DNA of 64,000 nucleotides from Mycobacterium sp. ITM-2016-00318 (lineage in GTDB: Bacteria; Actinomycetota; Actinomycetes; Mycobacteriales; Mycobacteriaceae). The notes beneath the pieces were generated by a model. That model made no database searches and was not told where the DNA came from. It saw only the letters and a list, made by a program, of their open reading frames with translations. Positions 17,594 to 26,774 of the stretch are shown here, piece after piece. The position numbers were made by a program, and so were the translations under genes. Location of the stretch: contig NZ_CP134400.1 of the NCBI RefSeq assembly GCF_002968285.2, forward strand, positions 3,720,001 through 3,784,000, read 5' to 3'. Position 1 is the stretch's first letter, and every line of letters begins with the position of its first letter.

Positions 17594-18391
17594 TCAGGTC
17601 AGCCGGCCGACCTCGCGCAGGAAGTCCTGGGTATGTGCGATGCGGCCGGTAAGCGTTTTCGGGTCGCCGGTGCACAACAGGTACGCGGTCTCGGTGATGA
17701 GTTCGATGCTTTCGGTGTCGTTCTTGGCGAGGTCGAGTGCGCCCGCCCCTTCGGTGGCCACCGGGTTCGTCGGCGCCGCGGCGTTGACGGCGATACCGTC
17801 GTCGTACAGTTCGGCGGCAAGGCTTTTGGTCAGCCGGTTGAGGGCCGCCTTCACCGTGCCGTAGACCCCGAAACCGGCCGTGCGATCGAATTCGGAGAAC
17901 GGCGGCCCGCCGGGCAGATCGCCGCCGACCGAGGTGACGTTGAGGACCCAGCCATGGCCGCGCTCGCGCATGGCGGGAATCGCCAGCTGAGTTAGGTGCA
18001 GCGGAGCCAGTACGTGCATCTCCATCATCAGCCGCACCCGGCGGTCGGGAAACTCGTCGAGCGGACGAAGGAAGGTGACCGCCGCGTTGTTGACGACGAT
18101 GTCGGGAGCACCTACGCGCTCGACCACCTCACCGAACAGCCGCTCGCGGTCCTCGGCGTTCGAGAGGTCGGCCTGCACCGCGATCGCCGACCCGCCCGCG
18201 GCCTCGATATCGTCGAGCGTCTGCGCAAGTGAGCCTTGATATTTCGGGTCGGGGTCCATGGTGCGCGCGGTGAGCGCGACGGTCGCACCCGCATCCGCGA
18301 GCCGCTTCGCGATCGCCTTGCCAAGGCCCCGGCTGGTTCCGGTGACCAGGGCCACCTTGCCGTCGCACCGCATCGCGCCCTCGTGTGTCAT
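17594..18391 (-). CDS. Short-chain dehydrogenase/reductase
   Basis: 265-residue SDR with TGTSRGLGKAIAKRL at the cofactor site, VNNAAVTF, the serine in NVTSVGG and the YGTVK tyrosine-lysine pair. The insert PFSEFDRTAGFG before the tyrosine is longer than usual. The start ATG overlaps the acyl-CoA dehydrogenase stop (ATGA). As the last gene of a leftward beta-oxidation operon it probably acts as a 3-hydroxyacyl-CoA or alcohol dehydrogenase, but this is inferred only from position. Confidence 0.9.
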   Translation of the reverse strand: MTHEGAMRCDGKVALVTGTSRGLGKAIAKRLADAGATVALTARTMDPDPKYQGSLAQTLDDIEAAGGSAIAVQADLSNAEDRERLFGEVVERVGAPDIVVNNAAVTFLRPLDEFPDRRVRLMMEMHVLAPLHLTQLAIPAMRERGHGWVLNVTSVGGDLPGGPPFSEFDRTAGFGVYGTVKAALNRLTKSLAAELYDDGIAVNAAAPTNPVATEGAGALDLAKNDTESIELITETAYLLCTGDPKTLTGRIAHTQDFLREVGRLT

Positions 18392-19686
18392 GCGCGTTTG
18401 ATCCCGGCCAGCTTGTGGGCGAACTTCGCCTCGGCGGCCTCTCTGAGCCGGAGCAGGTGCTCGGAGGGGAAGACGTCGGGCGCGGGCTTGTAGTCCTTGA
18501 GCAGCAGGCGGGCCAGCGTCACCTTGTGCACCTCGGTCGGCCCGTCGGCAAGCCCGAGCACGAACGACTCAACGAGGTACTGCACGAACGGCATCTCGTG
18601 GGTGGTGCCCAGCGAACCGTGCAACTGCAGCGCCCGCGCCGACACGTCGTGCAGCACCTTCTGCATCATCGCCTTGACCGCCGAGATATCGGCCCGCACC
18701 GCCTTGTAGTCGTTGTGCTGGTCGATCTTCCACGCCGTCTGCAGCGTCAACAGCCGGAAAGCCTCGATCTCCATCCAGGAGTCGGCCACCATCTCCTGCA
18801 CGAGTTGTTTGTTGGAGAGCATGTCGCCCTGGGTGTACCGCGACACGGCCCGCTCGCAGATCATGTCGAAGATGCGCCGCACCAGGCCGACGGTGCGCAT
18901 CGCGTGGTGGATGCGCCCGCCACCGAGCCGGGTCTGCGCGACGACGAAGGCACCACCTCGCGGGCCGAGCATGTGATCGTCCGGGACACGCACGTTCTCG
19001 TACCGGACGTAGCCTTCGCGGCCTCCCCCACCGAGCGGCTGGTAGCCGAGACCGACGTCGCGCAGCACATTGATACCTGGCGTTTCGCCGGGGACGACGA
19101 ACATCGAGTAGCGCTCGTAGGGCGGGGCGTCGGGATCGGTCACGGCCATCACGATGATGAATGACGCCATCGAGGCGAACGACGAGAACCACTTCTCGCC
19201 TTTGATCACCCAGTGATCGCCGTCCTGCACGGCCGTGGTGGTGAACACCTTCGGATCGGCGCCGCCCTGCGGCTCGGTCATCGAGAAACAGGAGATGATG
19301 CGGTTGTCGAGCAGCGGCTCGAGATAGCGCTGCTTCAACTCGGGCGTCCCATAGTGCGCGAGAATCTCGCTGTTGCCGGAATCGGGTGCTTGGGAACCGA
19401 ATACGATCGGCGCGCATTCTGACCGGCCGAGGATCTCGTTGAGCAGCGCCAGCTTCACCTGGCCGTGGCCCGGCCCGCCGAGATGCGGGCCGAGGTGGGT
19501 GGCCCACAGTCCGCGGTCCTTCACGATCTGCTGCAGCGGCGGAATGAGCGCTTGGCGCACCGGATCGTTGAGGTCGTGGGACTCCTTGATGATCAGGTCG
19601 ATCGGCTCGCACTCCGAGCGCACGAACTCCTCGACCCACGCCAGCTGTTCCGCCCACTTGGGGTCGGCCGAGAAATCCCACGCCAT
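18388..19686 (-). CDS. Acyl-CoA dehydrogenase (FadE-type)
   Basis: 432-residue flavoenzyme introducing a double bond next to a CoA thioester. Conserved elements: CFSMTEPQGGADP, the FAD-contacting WVIKGEKWFSSFA, QTRLGGGRIHHAMRTVG and LQLHGSLG, with GLADGPTEVHKVTLAR at the end. This long variant with TQG and a GADP loop is close to the protein at 60182 (shared MAWDF start and ATHLGP, EVHK motifs), so the window encodes two paralogues. A GAAAGGA ribosome site precedes the ATG. It is co-transcribed with a racemase-like protein and a hydratase. Confidence 0.93.
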   Translation of the reverse strand: MAWDFSADPKWAEQLAWVEEFVRSECEPIDLIIKESHDLNDPVRQALIPPLQQIVKDRGLWATHLGPHLGGPGHGQVKLALLNEILGRSECAPIVFGSQAPDSGNSEILAHYGTPELKQRYLEPLLDNRIISCFSMTEPQGGADPKVFTTTAVQDGDHWVIKGEKWFSSFASMASFIIVMAVTDPDAPPYERYSMFVVPGETPGINVLRDVGLGYQPLGGGGREGYVRYENVRVPDDHMLGPRGGAFVVAQTRLGGGRIHHAMRTVGLVRRIFDMICERAVSRYTQGDMLSNKQLVQEMVADSWMEIEAFRLLTLQTAWKIDQHNDYKAVRADISAVKAMMQKVLHDVSARALQLHGSLGTTHEMPFVQYLVESFVLGLADGPTEVHKVTLARLLLKDYKPAPDVFPSEHLLRLREAAEAKFAHKLAGIKRA

Positions 19687-19706
19687 CGATCGTCCTTTCG
19701 TCGGGC

Positions 19707-20846
19707 TCAGTCGCCACTTTGTCGCGCGATACCCGAGCCGAGAAGACCCGCGATCGCGTCGTCGTCAAATCCGATGCCCGCAAGCACCTCTCGGGTGTGG
19801 TCGCCGGGCAGCGCCGGTCCGGTCGGCGTTGACGGCGACGTTCTGGAGAATCGCGGCACCGGCGCGGGTTGCACCACACCGTCGATGTCGACGAAGGTGC
19901 CGCGCGCGACGTTGTGCGGGTGCTGGGGCGCTTCGGCGAGGCTGAGCACCGGGGTGGCGCAGCATCCTGGCGAACTGAGCCGCTCTTCCCATTCGGCCCG
20001 CGTCTTCTCCAGGAACCGTGCAGCGAGCACCGCCCGATGGACGGGCCACGCCGACGGGTTGTCCGCATCCTGGGGTGGCTCGACACCGACCCGTTGGCAC
20101 AGCTCGGCGTAGAACTGCGGCTCCATCGCCCCTACCGCGATGTGCTTGTCGTCTGCGGTCCGGTAGACGCCGTAGTAGTGGCTCGCGCCGTCTAAGACGT
20201 TGTCGTAGCGCCGATCCCGCCAGGTACCGGCGGCCACCATGCCGTAGTAGGGCGCCATGAGGGCGGCGGCACCGTCGACCATCGCCACGTCGACGACCTG
20301 ACCCTCCCCCGACGCGCGTGCCTCCAGGATGGCGCTGAGAAGCCCGACGGCCAGCAGCATACCGCCACCGCCGTAGTCCCCGACCAGGTTTAGCGGCGGC
20401 ACAGGAGCATCGGGGGTGCCGATGCCGTGCAGAGCGCCCGCGAGCGAGATGTAGTTGATGTCGTGTCCTGCCCGGTCCGCGTACGGGCCGTCCTGCCCGT
20501 AGCCGGTCATCCGTGCGTACACCAGCCGTGGATTGCGCTCCTGCAGGTCTTCGGGTCCGATGCCAAGTCGCTCGGCCACTCCGGGCCGGAAGACCTCGAC
20601 GAACGCATCGGCGTTCCCGATGAGCTGCAGCAGGATCGCCCGGCCCGCCGGGTTTTTCACGTCGAGCCCGATGGAACGCTGACTGCGCCGGACGGTGTAG
20701 TCGATGGGCAGCGGGCCGTCGACCGCGCGGGGTGTGTCGATGCGTACGACGTCAGCGCCGAGGTCGCCGAGCAACATGCCGCAGAACGGACCGGGACCAA
20801 GACCGCCCATCGTCACGATCCGAACGCCGTCCAGCGGTCCGGTCAT
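19707..20846 (-). CDS. Alpha-methylacyl-CoA racemase-like CaiB/BaiF protein
   Basis: 379 residues if translation begins at the ATG overlapping the hydratase stop (ATGA at 20843); a GTG nine bases earlier is also possible. The core matches alpha-methylacyl-CoA racemase: the histidine in DRAGHDINYISLAG and the aspartate in NLVGDYGGGGM sit where the racemase acid/base pair (known as H126 and D156 in the M. tuberculosis enzyme) is found. Racemases of this type change the 2R configuration of methyl-branched acyl-CoAs so dehydrogenases can act. That, together with the neighbouring acyl-CoA dehydrogenases, implies a methyl-branched side chain. Confidence 0.85.
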   Translation of the reverse strand: MTGPLDGVRIVTMGGLGPGPFCGMLLGDLGADVVRIDTPRAVDGPLPIDYTVRRSQRSIGLDVKNPAGRAILLQLIGNADAFVEVFRPGVAERLGIGPEDLQERNPRLVYARMTGYGQDGPYADRAGHDINYISLAGALHGIGTPDAPVPPLNLVGDYGGGGMLLAVGLLSAILEARASGEGQVVDVAMVDGAAALMAPYYGMVAAGTWRDRRYDNVLDGASHYYGVYRTADDKHIAVGAMEPQFYAELCQRVGVEPPQDADNPSAWPVHRAVLAARFLEKTRAEWEERLSSPGCCATPVLSLAEAPQHPHNVARGTFVDIDGVVQPAPVPRFSRTSPSTPTGPALPGDHTREVLAGIGFDDDAIAGLLGSGIARQSGD

Positions 20847-21610
20847 GTCGACCACTTCTGCCGTCGCGCGGCGGCGTCGTCGGTCGCATGGCTGAGAACC
20901 TGATTGCGATTCTCCAACTCCAGCGCCGCATCGATGCCCGCGTCGGTGTTGGCCTGCAGCGCACGCTTGGTCAATTGCACTCCCAGCGGCGACAACTCGG
21001 CGATCGTCGACGCGAGTTCGACGGCGCGGCCGATCAGGCGGTCGGGCTTGACGAGCTCGCTGACCAGACCCCGGCGGTCGGCTTCGGCCGCGGTCACGGT
21101 ACGTCCGGTCAACATCCAGTCGGCGGCGACACTGGTTCCGACGATTCGCGGCAGGTGATAGCTCATCCCCATCTCGGCGCCCGACAGTCCCAGCAGTATC
21201 GCGGCGTTACCGAAAGCGGCCGCGCTGGAGCAGATCCGAATGTCGGCGGCCAGACACAGCGCGAACCCGCCACCGACGCACGGCCCGTTGACGGCGGCGA
21301 TGACGGGCTGCGGGAGACCTCGAATCGCCTGCGGCAGCGCCGCCATCGACTCCTGAAACCGCAGCCGCTCGATCGCTGGGGCGTCGGCGTCGGGTACTCC
21401 CGGCCCGAAATCACGCATGTCGATGCCGGAACAGAAGCCGCGCCCGGCACCGGTCAGCACGACGGCCTTGACGTCCTCGCCGACCGAGGCCAGCGTTTCG
21501 GCGAGCTCACGGCGCAGCACGTCGTTGATTGCGTTGAGTCGTTTCGGCCGGTTCAGCGTCACGAGAAGGACGCCTGCGTGCGGCCTTTCGAGGAGCAGCG
21601 TCTCGGTCAC
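20843..21610 (-). CDS. Enoyl-CoA hydratase/isomerase
   Basis: 255-residue crotonase of normal length from GTG. It has NRPKRLNAIND, the oxyanion motif AGRGFCSGIDMRDFG, NGPCVGGGFALCLAADIRIC and the second-shell GAEMGMSYHLPRIVG. The glutamate in LSGAEMGMS corresponds to one of the two hydratase glutamates; the other position is glycine-rich, so isomerase activity cannot be excluded. It lies between an acyl-CoA dehydrogenase pair and the racemase, consistent with hydration of the enoyl-CoA they form. Confidence 0.92.
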   Translation of the reverse strand: MTETLLLERPHAGVLLVTLNRPKRLNAINDVLRRELAETLASVGEDVKAVVLTGAGRGFCSGIDMRDFGPGVPDADAPAIERLRFQESMAALPQAIRGLPQPVIAAVNGPCVGGGFALCLAADIRICSSAAAFGNAAILLGLSGAEMGMSYHLPRIVGTSVAADWMLTGRTVTAAEADRRGLVSELVKPDRLIGRAVELASTIAELSPLGVQLTKRALQANTDAGIDAALELENRNQVLSHATDDAAARRQKWST

Positions 21611-21615
21611 CGGAC

Positions 21616-22791
21616 TCAGCGCCGGGGTAGGCCGAGTACCTGCGTGGCGATGATATTGCGCTGAATCTCAGACGTACCGCCGGCGATGGTGCCGCCGAAG
21701 CTGCGCGCGTACCGTTCGAACCAGCTCGCGAAATAGTGGTCGAGATTCATGTGCTCATAGGGACCGGTCGTCGACGGGTGGATGAGTCCGTCGGAACCCG
21801 CGGAGGTGAGCGCGTTCTCGAGCGCCTGCCGTTCGGCTTCTGACCCGAACAGCTTGAGCACCGACACCGAGGCGGTGTCCGCCTCGCCGCGGGCGGCCTT
21901 CGCCAGCGCCGCCGATCCCATCGCCCGCAACGCGAGGTAGTCCATGATCGTGGTGGCGTACTGGTCGCGCTGCAGCTCGCCTCGGGGCCGGAAGTCGGCG
22001 ATCATGTTGTCGATCCGGTCGGCGAAACCGAGCCACATCATGGTGCGCTCATGGCCGAGCGAGCCGTTGGCCACGCCCCACCCGCCGTTCAGCGGTCCGA
22101 CGAGGTTCTCCGCGGGAACTCTCGCGTCGGTGAAGAACACCTCGTTGAAGTCCAGGTTGTCCTCACCGCACATATCGGCGAACGGCCGGCACACGACACC
22201 GGATGCGTCGGTAGGAATGATCAGCGCGCTGATTCCCTTGTGCCTGGGGGCATCCGGGTCGGTGCGCACGAAGGTCATCAGGAAATCGGCGTCATGGGCG
22301 CCCGAGGTCCACACCTTCTGTCCGTTGACCACGAAATGGTCCCCGTCCAGCACGGCGCGGGTGCGCAGCGACGCAAGGTCGGAGCCTGCGCTCGGCTCGC
22401 TCATACCGAGCGACGCAGTGCGCTCACCCTTGAGTACGGGAACCGCCCATCGATGCTTCTGCTCGTCCGACCCGAATGAGATCAGCGACGCGGCGATGAT
22501 GTTGACGCCCTGCGGATTCAGGCTGTGATAGATGCGGCGCCTGCAGAGCTCGTCCAGATGGACGAACTGTTGCAGCACGGTCGCGTTGCGGCCGCCGAAC
22601 TCCGGCGGCTGGGCGGGCAGCAGCCAGCCGTTGTCGAACAGCAGGCGCTGCCAGTCGCGCGCCCACTGCGGCATGTGCGACACCGACCGCGGCCGCTCCA
22701 GTGTGTCGGCCTCCGACGGCAGGTGCTCGTCGAGGAACGCCGAGAACTCCGCCCGGAACTCCTCGACGTCGGAATCAAAAGTCAGCTGCAT
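21616..22791 (-). CDS. Acyl-CoA dehydrogenase, large-type subunit
   Basis: 391-residue FadE protein with LGMSEPSAGSDLASL, VVNGQKVWTSGAHDAD (FAD contact) and the C-terminal GGTIAGGTSEIQRNIIA typical of catalytic subunits. It overlaps by 17 bases the next upstream gene, a shorter and divergent acyl-CoA dehydrogenase. Such adjacent unequal pairs form heterotetramers in mycobacterial steroid side-chain catabolism (ChsE1-ChsE2 type), so these two are likely one enzyme. The protein at 55592 is a close paralogue (shared QLxFDxDVEVFRAEF start and EIQRNIIAxxVL end). Confidence 0.93.
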   Translation of the reverse strand: MQLTFDSDVEEFRAEFSAFLDEHLPSEADTLERPRSVSHMPQWARDWQRLLFDNGWLLPAQPPEFGGRNATVLQQFVHLDELCRRRIYHSLNPQGVNIIAASLISFGSDEQKHRWAVPVLKGERTASLGMSEPSAGSDLASLRTRAVLDGDHFVVNGQKVWTSGAHDADFLMTFVRTDPDAPRHKGISALIIPTDASGVVCRPFADMCGEDNLDFNEVFFTDARVPAENLVGPLNGGWGVANGSLGHERTMMWLGFADRIDNMIADFRPRGELQRDQYATTIMDYLALRAMGSAALAKAARGEADTASVSVLKLFGSEAERQALENALTSAGSDGLIHPSTTGPYEHMNLDHYFASWFERYARSFGGTIAGGTSEIQRNIIATQVLGLPRR

Positions 22792-23773
22792 CGAATTCCT
22801 CCGCGATCATCACGCGATGCTCGGCCGCGCCGCCGAGCAGCAGCTCGCCGGCCTTGGCCCGCTTCAACGCGAACTGAAGGTCGTTCTCCCAGGTGAACCC
22901 CATGGCTCCGAACAGTTGCAGGCCGTGCCGGAACACAAGGGCCTGGCACTCGCCCGCCGCAGCCTTGGCCATGGCCGCCGCCAGCCGCCTGCGCGGATCG
23001 TCGGCCGCGATCGTCAACGCGGCGAAGTAGGACAGCGCGCGGGCGCGTTCGATGGCGACGTGCATGTCGACGGCCTTGTGCTGCACAGCCTGGAAGGTGC
23101 CGATCGCGACGCCGAACTGCTGGCGCTGCTTGACGTGCTCCAGCGCCAGGTCGAGGACGCGCTGGCAGGCGCCGACCGTGCTGATGGCGATGCCGGTGAG
23201 GGCCAGATGGCGCGCTTTCTTCGCGTTGGTGTGCAACCGCTCGGTGTCGGCCAGTCGCACGCCCGCGAAGGTGACGTCGGCGATGTGCAGCACGGGATCG
23301 AAGACCTTGCTGCGCCGCACCGACACCTGATCTGCGTCGACGAGGAAGACGCCGCCATCGGTGACCACGGCCAGCCGCCCCGCCCGGTCGGCGTCGAGCA
23401 CGTGCTTCGCGGTGCCGTCGAGCACCCAGCCCTCGGCATCGCGGTAGGCCGTGATGCCGTCATAGATCGCGGCGCCGGCCTGCTGCGGGTCGAAGCGCTC
23501 GCCCACCAACGGCGCGAACTGCGTCAACGTGGCAAGAAACGGCGTCGGGTCGGTGGCGCGCCCCAACTCTTCGAGCACGATCGCGAGCTCGACGGCATTC
23601 TCCGGGTCGGTCAGCTCCGTCCAGCCGGCGTCGATGTAGGCCTGCCACAGGGGCGCGGGGTCGACGCCGTTCTCGGCGATGTCGCGAACGAGCGACGGCG
23701 GGCACTGCTTGCCGACCGCGTCGCGCACGGTGTCCTGCCACAGCCGTTGATCCGCATCGAACTCGAGTAGCAT
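22775..23773 (-). CDS. Acyl-CoA dehydrogenase, small-type partner subunit
   Basis: 332 residues from an ATG preceded by AGGAGG. It keeps the fold (DADQRLWQDTVRDAV N-terminus, RQQFGVAIGTFQAVQHK, GLQLFGAMGFTWENDLQ) but has the shortened middle domain and lacks the GTSEIQR C-terminus, as the second chain of alpha2beta2 acyl-CoA dehydrogenases does. It is the first gene of the leftward operon and overlaps the large-type subunit gene. A perfect GAGAA-N5-TTCTC palindrome lies 35 bases upstream of the start. Confidence 0.88.
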   Translation of the reverse strand: MLLEFDADQRLWQDTVRDAVGKQCPPSLVRDIAENGVDPAPLWQAYIDAGWTELTDPENAVELAIVLEELGRATDPTPFLATLTQFAPLVGERFDPQQAGAAIYDGITAYRDAEGWVLDGTAKHVLDADRAGRLAVVTDGGVFLVDADQVSVRRSKVFDPVLHIADVTFAGVRLADTERLHTNAKKARHLALTGIAISTVGACQRVLDLALEHVKQRQQFGVAIGTFQAVQHKAVDMHVAIERARALSYFAALTIAADDPRRRLAAAMAKAAAGECQALVFRHGLQLFGAMGFTWENDLQFALKRAKAGELLLGGAAEHRVMIAEEFDAADF

Positions 23774-23807
23774 CCGGCGCCTCCTGGTGCGATTGCCCGT
23801 CGGGAAC

Positions 23808-23822
23808 GAGAATAACATTCTC
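23808..23822. promoter_or_regulatory. Perfect GAGAAT-N3-ATTCTC palindrome
   Basis: GAGAATAACATTCTC, 35 bases upstream of the acyl-CoA dehydrogenase start, inside the 242-base region shared with the divergent amidohydrolase operon. Related elements occur at 2192, 2345, 34025 and 38573, each in a promoter region of a P450, SDR, ALDH or FadE gene. Confidence 0.6.
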
Positions 23823-24015
23823 CTTAGATGTCGTAACTGTTCTCGAAAACCACCTACCTCGTTTCGGCCGGCGGTTGCCATGTATGTGACCAGCCCACAC
23901 TCTGACCTGCGAAGAAGTAAGCGTTGCGCTTGAGAACCCAATTCTTGCCAATGAAGAACTTGGCTTTACACTGGCTGTACGACCGGTGCCCACCGGCAGA
24001 CTGCGGAGGCCATCA

Positions 24016-25107
24016 GTGATCCAACAACCTGACGGAGCGACGACGCCCGTCATCGATGCGAGCGTGCACATCTTCTCGCAGTCGAACAAGGACCTCCGCA
24101 CGAACTTCATGGCCGAGCCGTACCGCAGTCGCGGTTTCCCCGACTACGAGATGGACTGGTACGGCGCGCCTGGCGGCGAGTACGCGAAAGGCACCGAGGG
24201 ACCCGACGGCCAGTACCCCGGGTCGGACCCGCAGATCGTCGGGCACCAGCTGTTCGACGAGCGCGGCGTCGATGTCGCGATCCTGCACCCGATGACGCGC
24301 GGCATCATGCCGGACCGCCACCTCGGTACCGCCATCGCGTCGGCACACAACGACATGATGGTGAAGCGCTGGCTGGAGGACGGCACCTACGGCGACAAGT
24401 TCCGCGGCACCATCCGGGTGAACCCCGACGACATCACCGGCGCGCTCCGCGAGGTGGAGAGGTATAAGGACCACCCGCGAGTGGTGCAGATCGGCGTCCC
24501 GCTGCAGTCGCGCGAGGTGTACGGCAAGCCGCAGTACTGGCCGTTGTGGGAGGCCGCGATCGACGCCAACCTACCGGTCGCGGTGCACGTCGAGGTGGGT
24601 GCCGGCCTTTCGTTCGCTCCGACGCCGTCGGGGGTGCCGCGCACCTATGAGAACTACGTCAGCTTCATGGCGCTGAACTACCTGTATCACCTGATGAACA
24701 TGATCGCCGAAGGGGTATTCGAAAGGATGCCCGACCTGAAGTTCGTCTGGGCCGACGGGGCGGCCGACATGCTGACGCCGTTCATTTGGCGGATGGACTG
24801 CTTCGGGCGCCCGCACCTCGAACAGACGCCTTGGGCGCCGAATATGCCGAGCGACTACCTGCCCGGCCACGTCTTCTTCGTCGAGGGCGCGATGGACGGA
24901 CCCGGAGACGTCGACTTCGCCGGCGAATGGCTGGGCTTCACCGGCAAGGAAGACATGGTGATGTACGGGTCGAGCTACCCGCACTGGCAGGCCAACGAGC
25001 TGACAGTGCCCAGCGCATATACGGCCGAACAGCGCGACAAGCTGTGCTGGCGCAACGCCGCGCAGCTCTACGGGATAGACGTCGGGGCCGGTGTCGGCGC
25101 ACAGTAG
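24016..25107 (+). CDS. Amidohydrolase family protein (amidohydrolase-2/ACMSD-like)
   Basis: 363-residue protein starting at GTG behind GGAGG. The fold of the ACMSD/2-pyrone-hydrolase group is shown by VIDASVHIFS at the N-terminus, PVAVHVEVG, PDLKFVWADGAADML and MYGSSYPHWQ near the end. The usual first metal motif (HxH) is reduced to a single histidine (VDASVHIFS), as in the next gene. Members of this group decarboxylate or hydrolyse ring-cleavage products. It and its neighbour (37 bases apart, same architecture: PGSDP, NHxM or HNDMM, SSDYPHW) look like the two subunits or sequential enzymes of one step. Confidence 0.85.
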   Translation: MIQQPDGATTPVIDASVHIFSQSNKDLRTNFMAEPYRSRGFPDYEMDWYGAPGGEYAKGTEGPDGQYPGSDPQIVGHQLFDERGVDVAILHPMTRGIMPDRHLGTAIASAHNDMMVKRWLEDGTYGDKFRGTIRVNPDDITGALREVERYKDHPRVVQIGVPLQSREVYGKPQYWPLWEAAIDANLPVAVHVEVGAGLSFAPTPSGVPRTYENYVSFMALNYLYHLMNMIAEGVFERMPDLKFVWADGAADMLTPFIWRMDCFGRPHLEQTPWAPNMPSDYLPGHVFFVEGAMDGPGDVDFAGEWLGFTGKEDMVMYGSSYPHWQANELTVPSAYTAEQRDKLCWRNAAQLYGIDVGAGVGAQ

Positions 25108-25140
25108 TCAATAGAGGCTTCGAGCAAGGGATAGACGAAG

Positions 25141-26289
25141 ATGACATCAACAATCTCGACAGCAGATCGCAAGCCAGCGGCCGAGCGCATCGCTGTTCGG
25201 TGCGTGGACTCCGACGTACACCCGACGCCGCGCGCCGGCGAGTTGACGCAGTACATCCCCGAGCCGTGGCGCAGCAAATACTTCCTGACGCGCAAGATCG
25301 GCGATCAGATCTACTACGACGCTCCCGACTACGCCCATGCGTACGCCATGCGCGCCGACACCTTCCCCGCCGACGGCCAGTTCCCCGGAAGCGATCCGGA
25401 TCTGGCGTTCAAGCAGCTGATCATGGAGGCGGGCGCCGACATCGCGATCCTGGAACCCGCCGCCTATCCGGCCCGCTTCCGTGAGCCGAACCACGCGATG
25501 AACTGCGCGCTTAACGACTGGCAGGACAACCACTGGCTGGACAGCCACAACAACTGGCACGAGCGGTGGCGCGGTTCGATCTGCGTGGCGATCGAGGATC
25601 CGGAAGGTGGGGCGAGGGAGATCGAACGCTGGGCTGGACATCCCTACATGGGCCAGATCCTCATCAAGGCCGAGCCGCGCCCGTCGTGGGGCGACCCCCG
25701 CTACGACCCGATCTGGGAAGCCGCCACCAAGCACGACATCACGGTGAGTTGCCACCTGTCCCGGGGGCACCACGAGGAACTGCCGATTCCTCCGGTGGGC
25801 TTCCCCAGCTACAACCACGACTTCATGGTCACCTACTCGCTGCTGGCGGCCAACCAGGTGATGAGCCTGATCTTCGACGGCGTCTTCGACCGGTTCCCGA
25901 CCCTGCGAATCGTGTTCGTGGAGCACGCCTTCACCTGGATCCTGCCCCTGATGTGGCGGATGGACGCGATCTACGAGGCCCGCAAGTCCTGGCTGGACAT
26001 CAAGCGTAAGCCGTCGGAGTACGTGAAGGACCACATCAAGTTCACCACTCAGCCGCTGGACTACCCCGAGGACAAGACCGAACTGTCGCGCGCGTTCGAG
26101 TGGATGGAGTGCGAAAAGATCCTGCTCTTCTCGTCGGACTACCCGCATTGGACCTTCGACGACCCGCGCTGGCTTGTGAAGCATCTGCCCGAGCACGCCC
26201 GTGAAGCCGTGATGTTCCGCAACGGCATCGCGACCTACCACCTGCCCGATACGGTGCCGGCCCTCGAGGGCCAAGTCCGGGTGTTCTGA
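25141..26289 (+). CDS. Amidohydrolase family protein, paralogue of the preceding gene
   Basis: 382 residues. It shares with the upstream gene the segments FPGSDPDLAFKQL, DITVSCHLSRGHHEE (metal-ligand histidine), the PTLRIVFVEHAFTW strand and LFSSDYPHWTFDDP (likely metal aspartate). The N-terminal VRCVDSDVHPTPRAGEL again has one histidine rather than HxH. Predicted to be a cytosolic metal-dependent hydrolase or decarboxylase. Directly followed after four bases by a Rieske ferredoxin, with which it is probably co-translated. Confidence 0.87.
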   Translation: MTSTISTADRKPAAERIAVRCVDSDVHPTPRAGELTQYIPEPWRSKYFLTRKIGDQIYYDAPDYAHAYAMRADTFPADGQFPGSDPDLAFKQLIMEAGADIAILEPAAYPARFREPNHAMNCALNDWQDNHWLDSHNNWHERWRGSICVAIEDPEGGAREIERWAGHPYMGQILIKAEPRPSWGDPRYDPIWEAATKHDITVSCHLSRGHHEELPIPPVGFPSYNHDFMVTYSLLAANQVMSLIFDGVFDRFPTLRIVFVEHAFTWILPLMWRMDAIYEARKSWLDIKRKPSEYVKDHIKFTTQPLDYPEDKTELSRAFEWMECEKILLFSSDYPHWTFDDPRWLVKHLPEHAREAVMFRNGIATYHLPDTVPALEGQVRVF

Positions 26290-26293
26290 GACG

Positions 26294-26686
26294 GTGGCAG
26301 AGGAAACGAAACCGCCCCGGCTGGCCCAGGGGCGTGAGCATGTCGTGGCCACCGTCGACGAAATACCGCCGGGTAAGCACAAATTGGTGCCGATCGGCCG
26401 TCACGGTGTCGGCGTTTACAACGTCAACGGCACGTTCTATGCGATCGCGAACTACTGCCCACACGAAGGCGGTCCGCTGTGCTCCGGACGGGCGCGCGGC
26501 CGGACTGTCGTCGACGAGAACGTGCCGGGAGATGCCGTCATGGTTCGCGACCTCGAATTCATCTATTGCCCCTGGCACCAATGGGGGTTCGAGCTCGCCA
26601 CCGGAACGACGGCCGTCAAGCCGGAGTGGAGCATCCGCACCTATCCCGTGCGGGTCGTCGGCAACGATGTGCTGGTGATGGCGTGA
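26294..26686 (+). CDS. Rieske [2Fe-2S] ferredoxin
   Basis: 130-residue single-domain Rieske protein from GTG. The cluster ligands are C55/H57 in YCPHEGGPLC and C92/H95 in YCPWHQWGF, with an acidic 30-residue insert between them. It has no transmembrane or catalytic domain, so it should work as an electron carrier for an oxygenase. No oxygenase is in its own operon; the Rieske oxygenases at 39866 and 45110 or one of the P450s are candidates. Confidence 0.93.
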   Translation: MAEETKPPRLAQGREHVVATVDEIPPGKHKLVPIGRHGVGVYNVNGTFYAIANYCPHEGGPLCSGRARGRTVVDENVPGDAVMVRDLEFIYCPWHQWGFELATGTTAVKPEWSIRTYPVRVVGNDVLVMA

Positions 26687-26693
26687 GGCGGAC

Positions 26694-26774
26694 GTGAGTG
26701 AGGATCGCAGCGAGGTACGAGCGAGGACCGGTGGGCCCACGCCCGAAGGGCAGGGGACGAGCGGGAGCCGAACG
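26694..26774. repeat. GCGAG-rich spacer
   Basis: A degenerate run of GCGAG/GAGGA units (for example GAGTGAGGATCGCAGCGAGG) followed by GGCCC-rich sequence fills the gap between the Rieske ferredoxin and the hydrolase gene. A shorter similar spacer occurs at 29507-29545. Such spacers are common between mycobacterial genes; no function is evident. Confidence 0.4.
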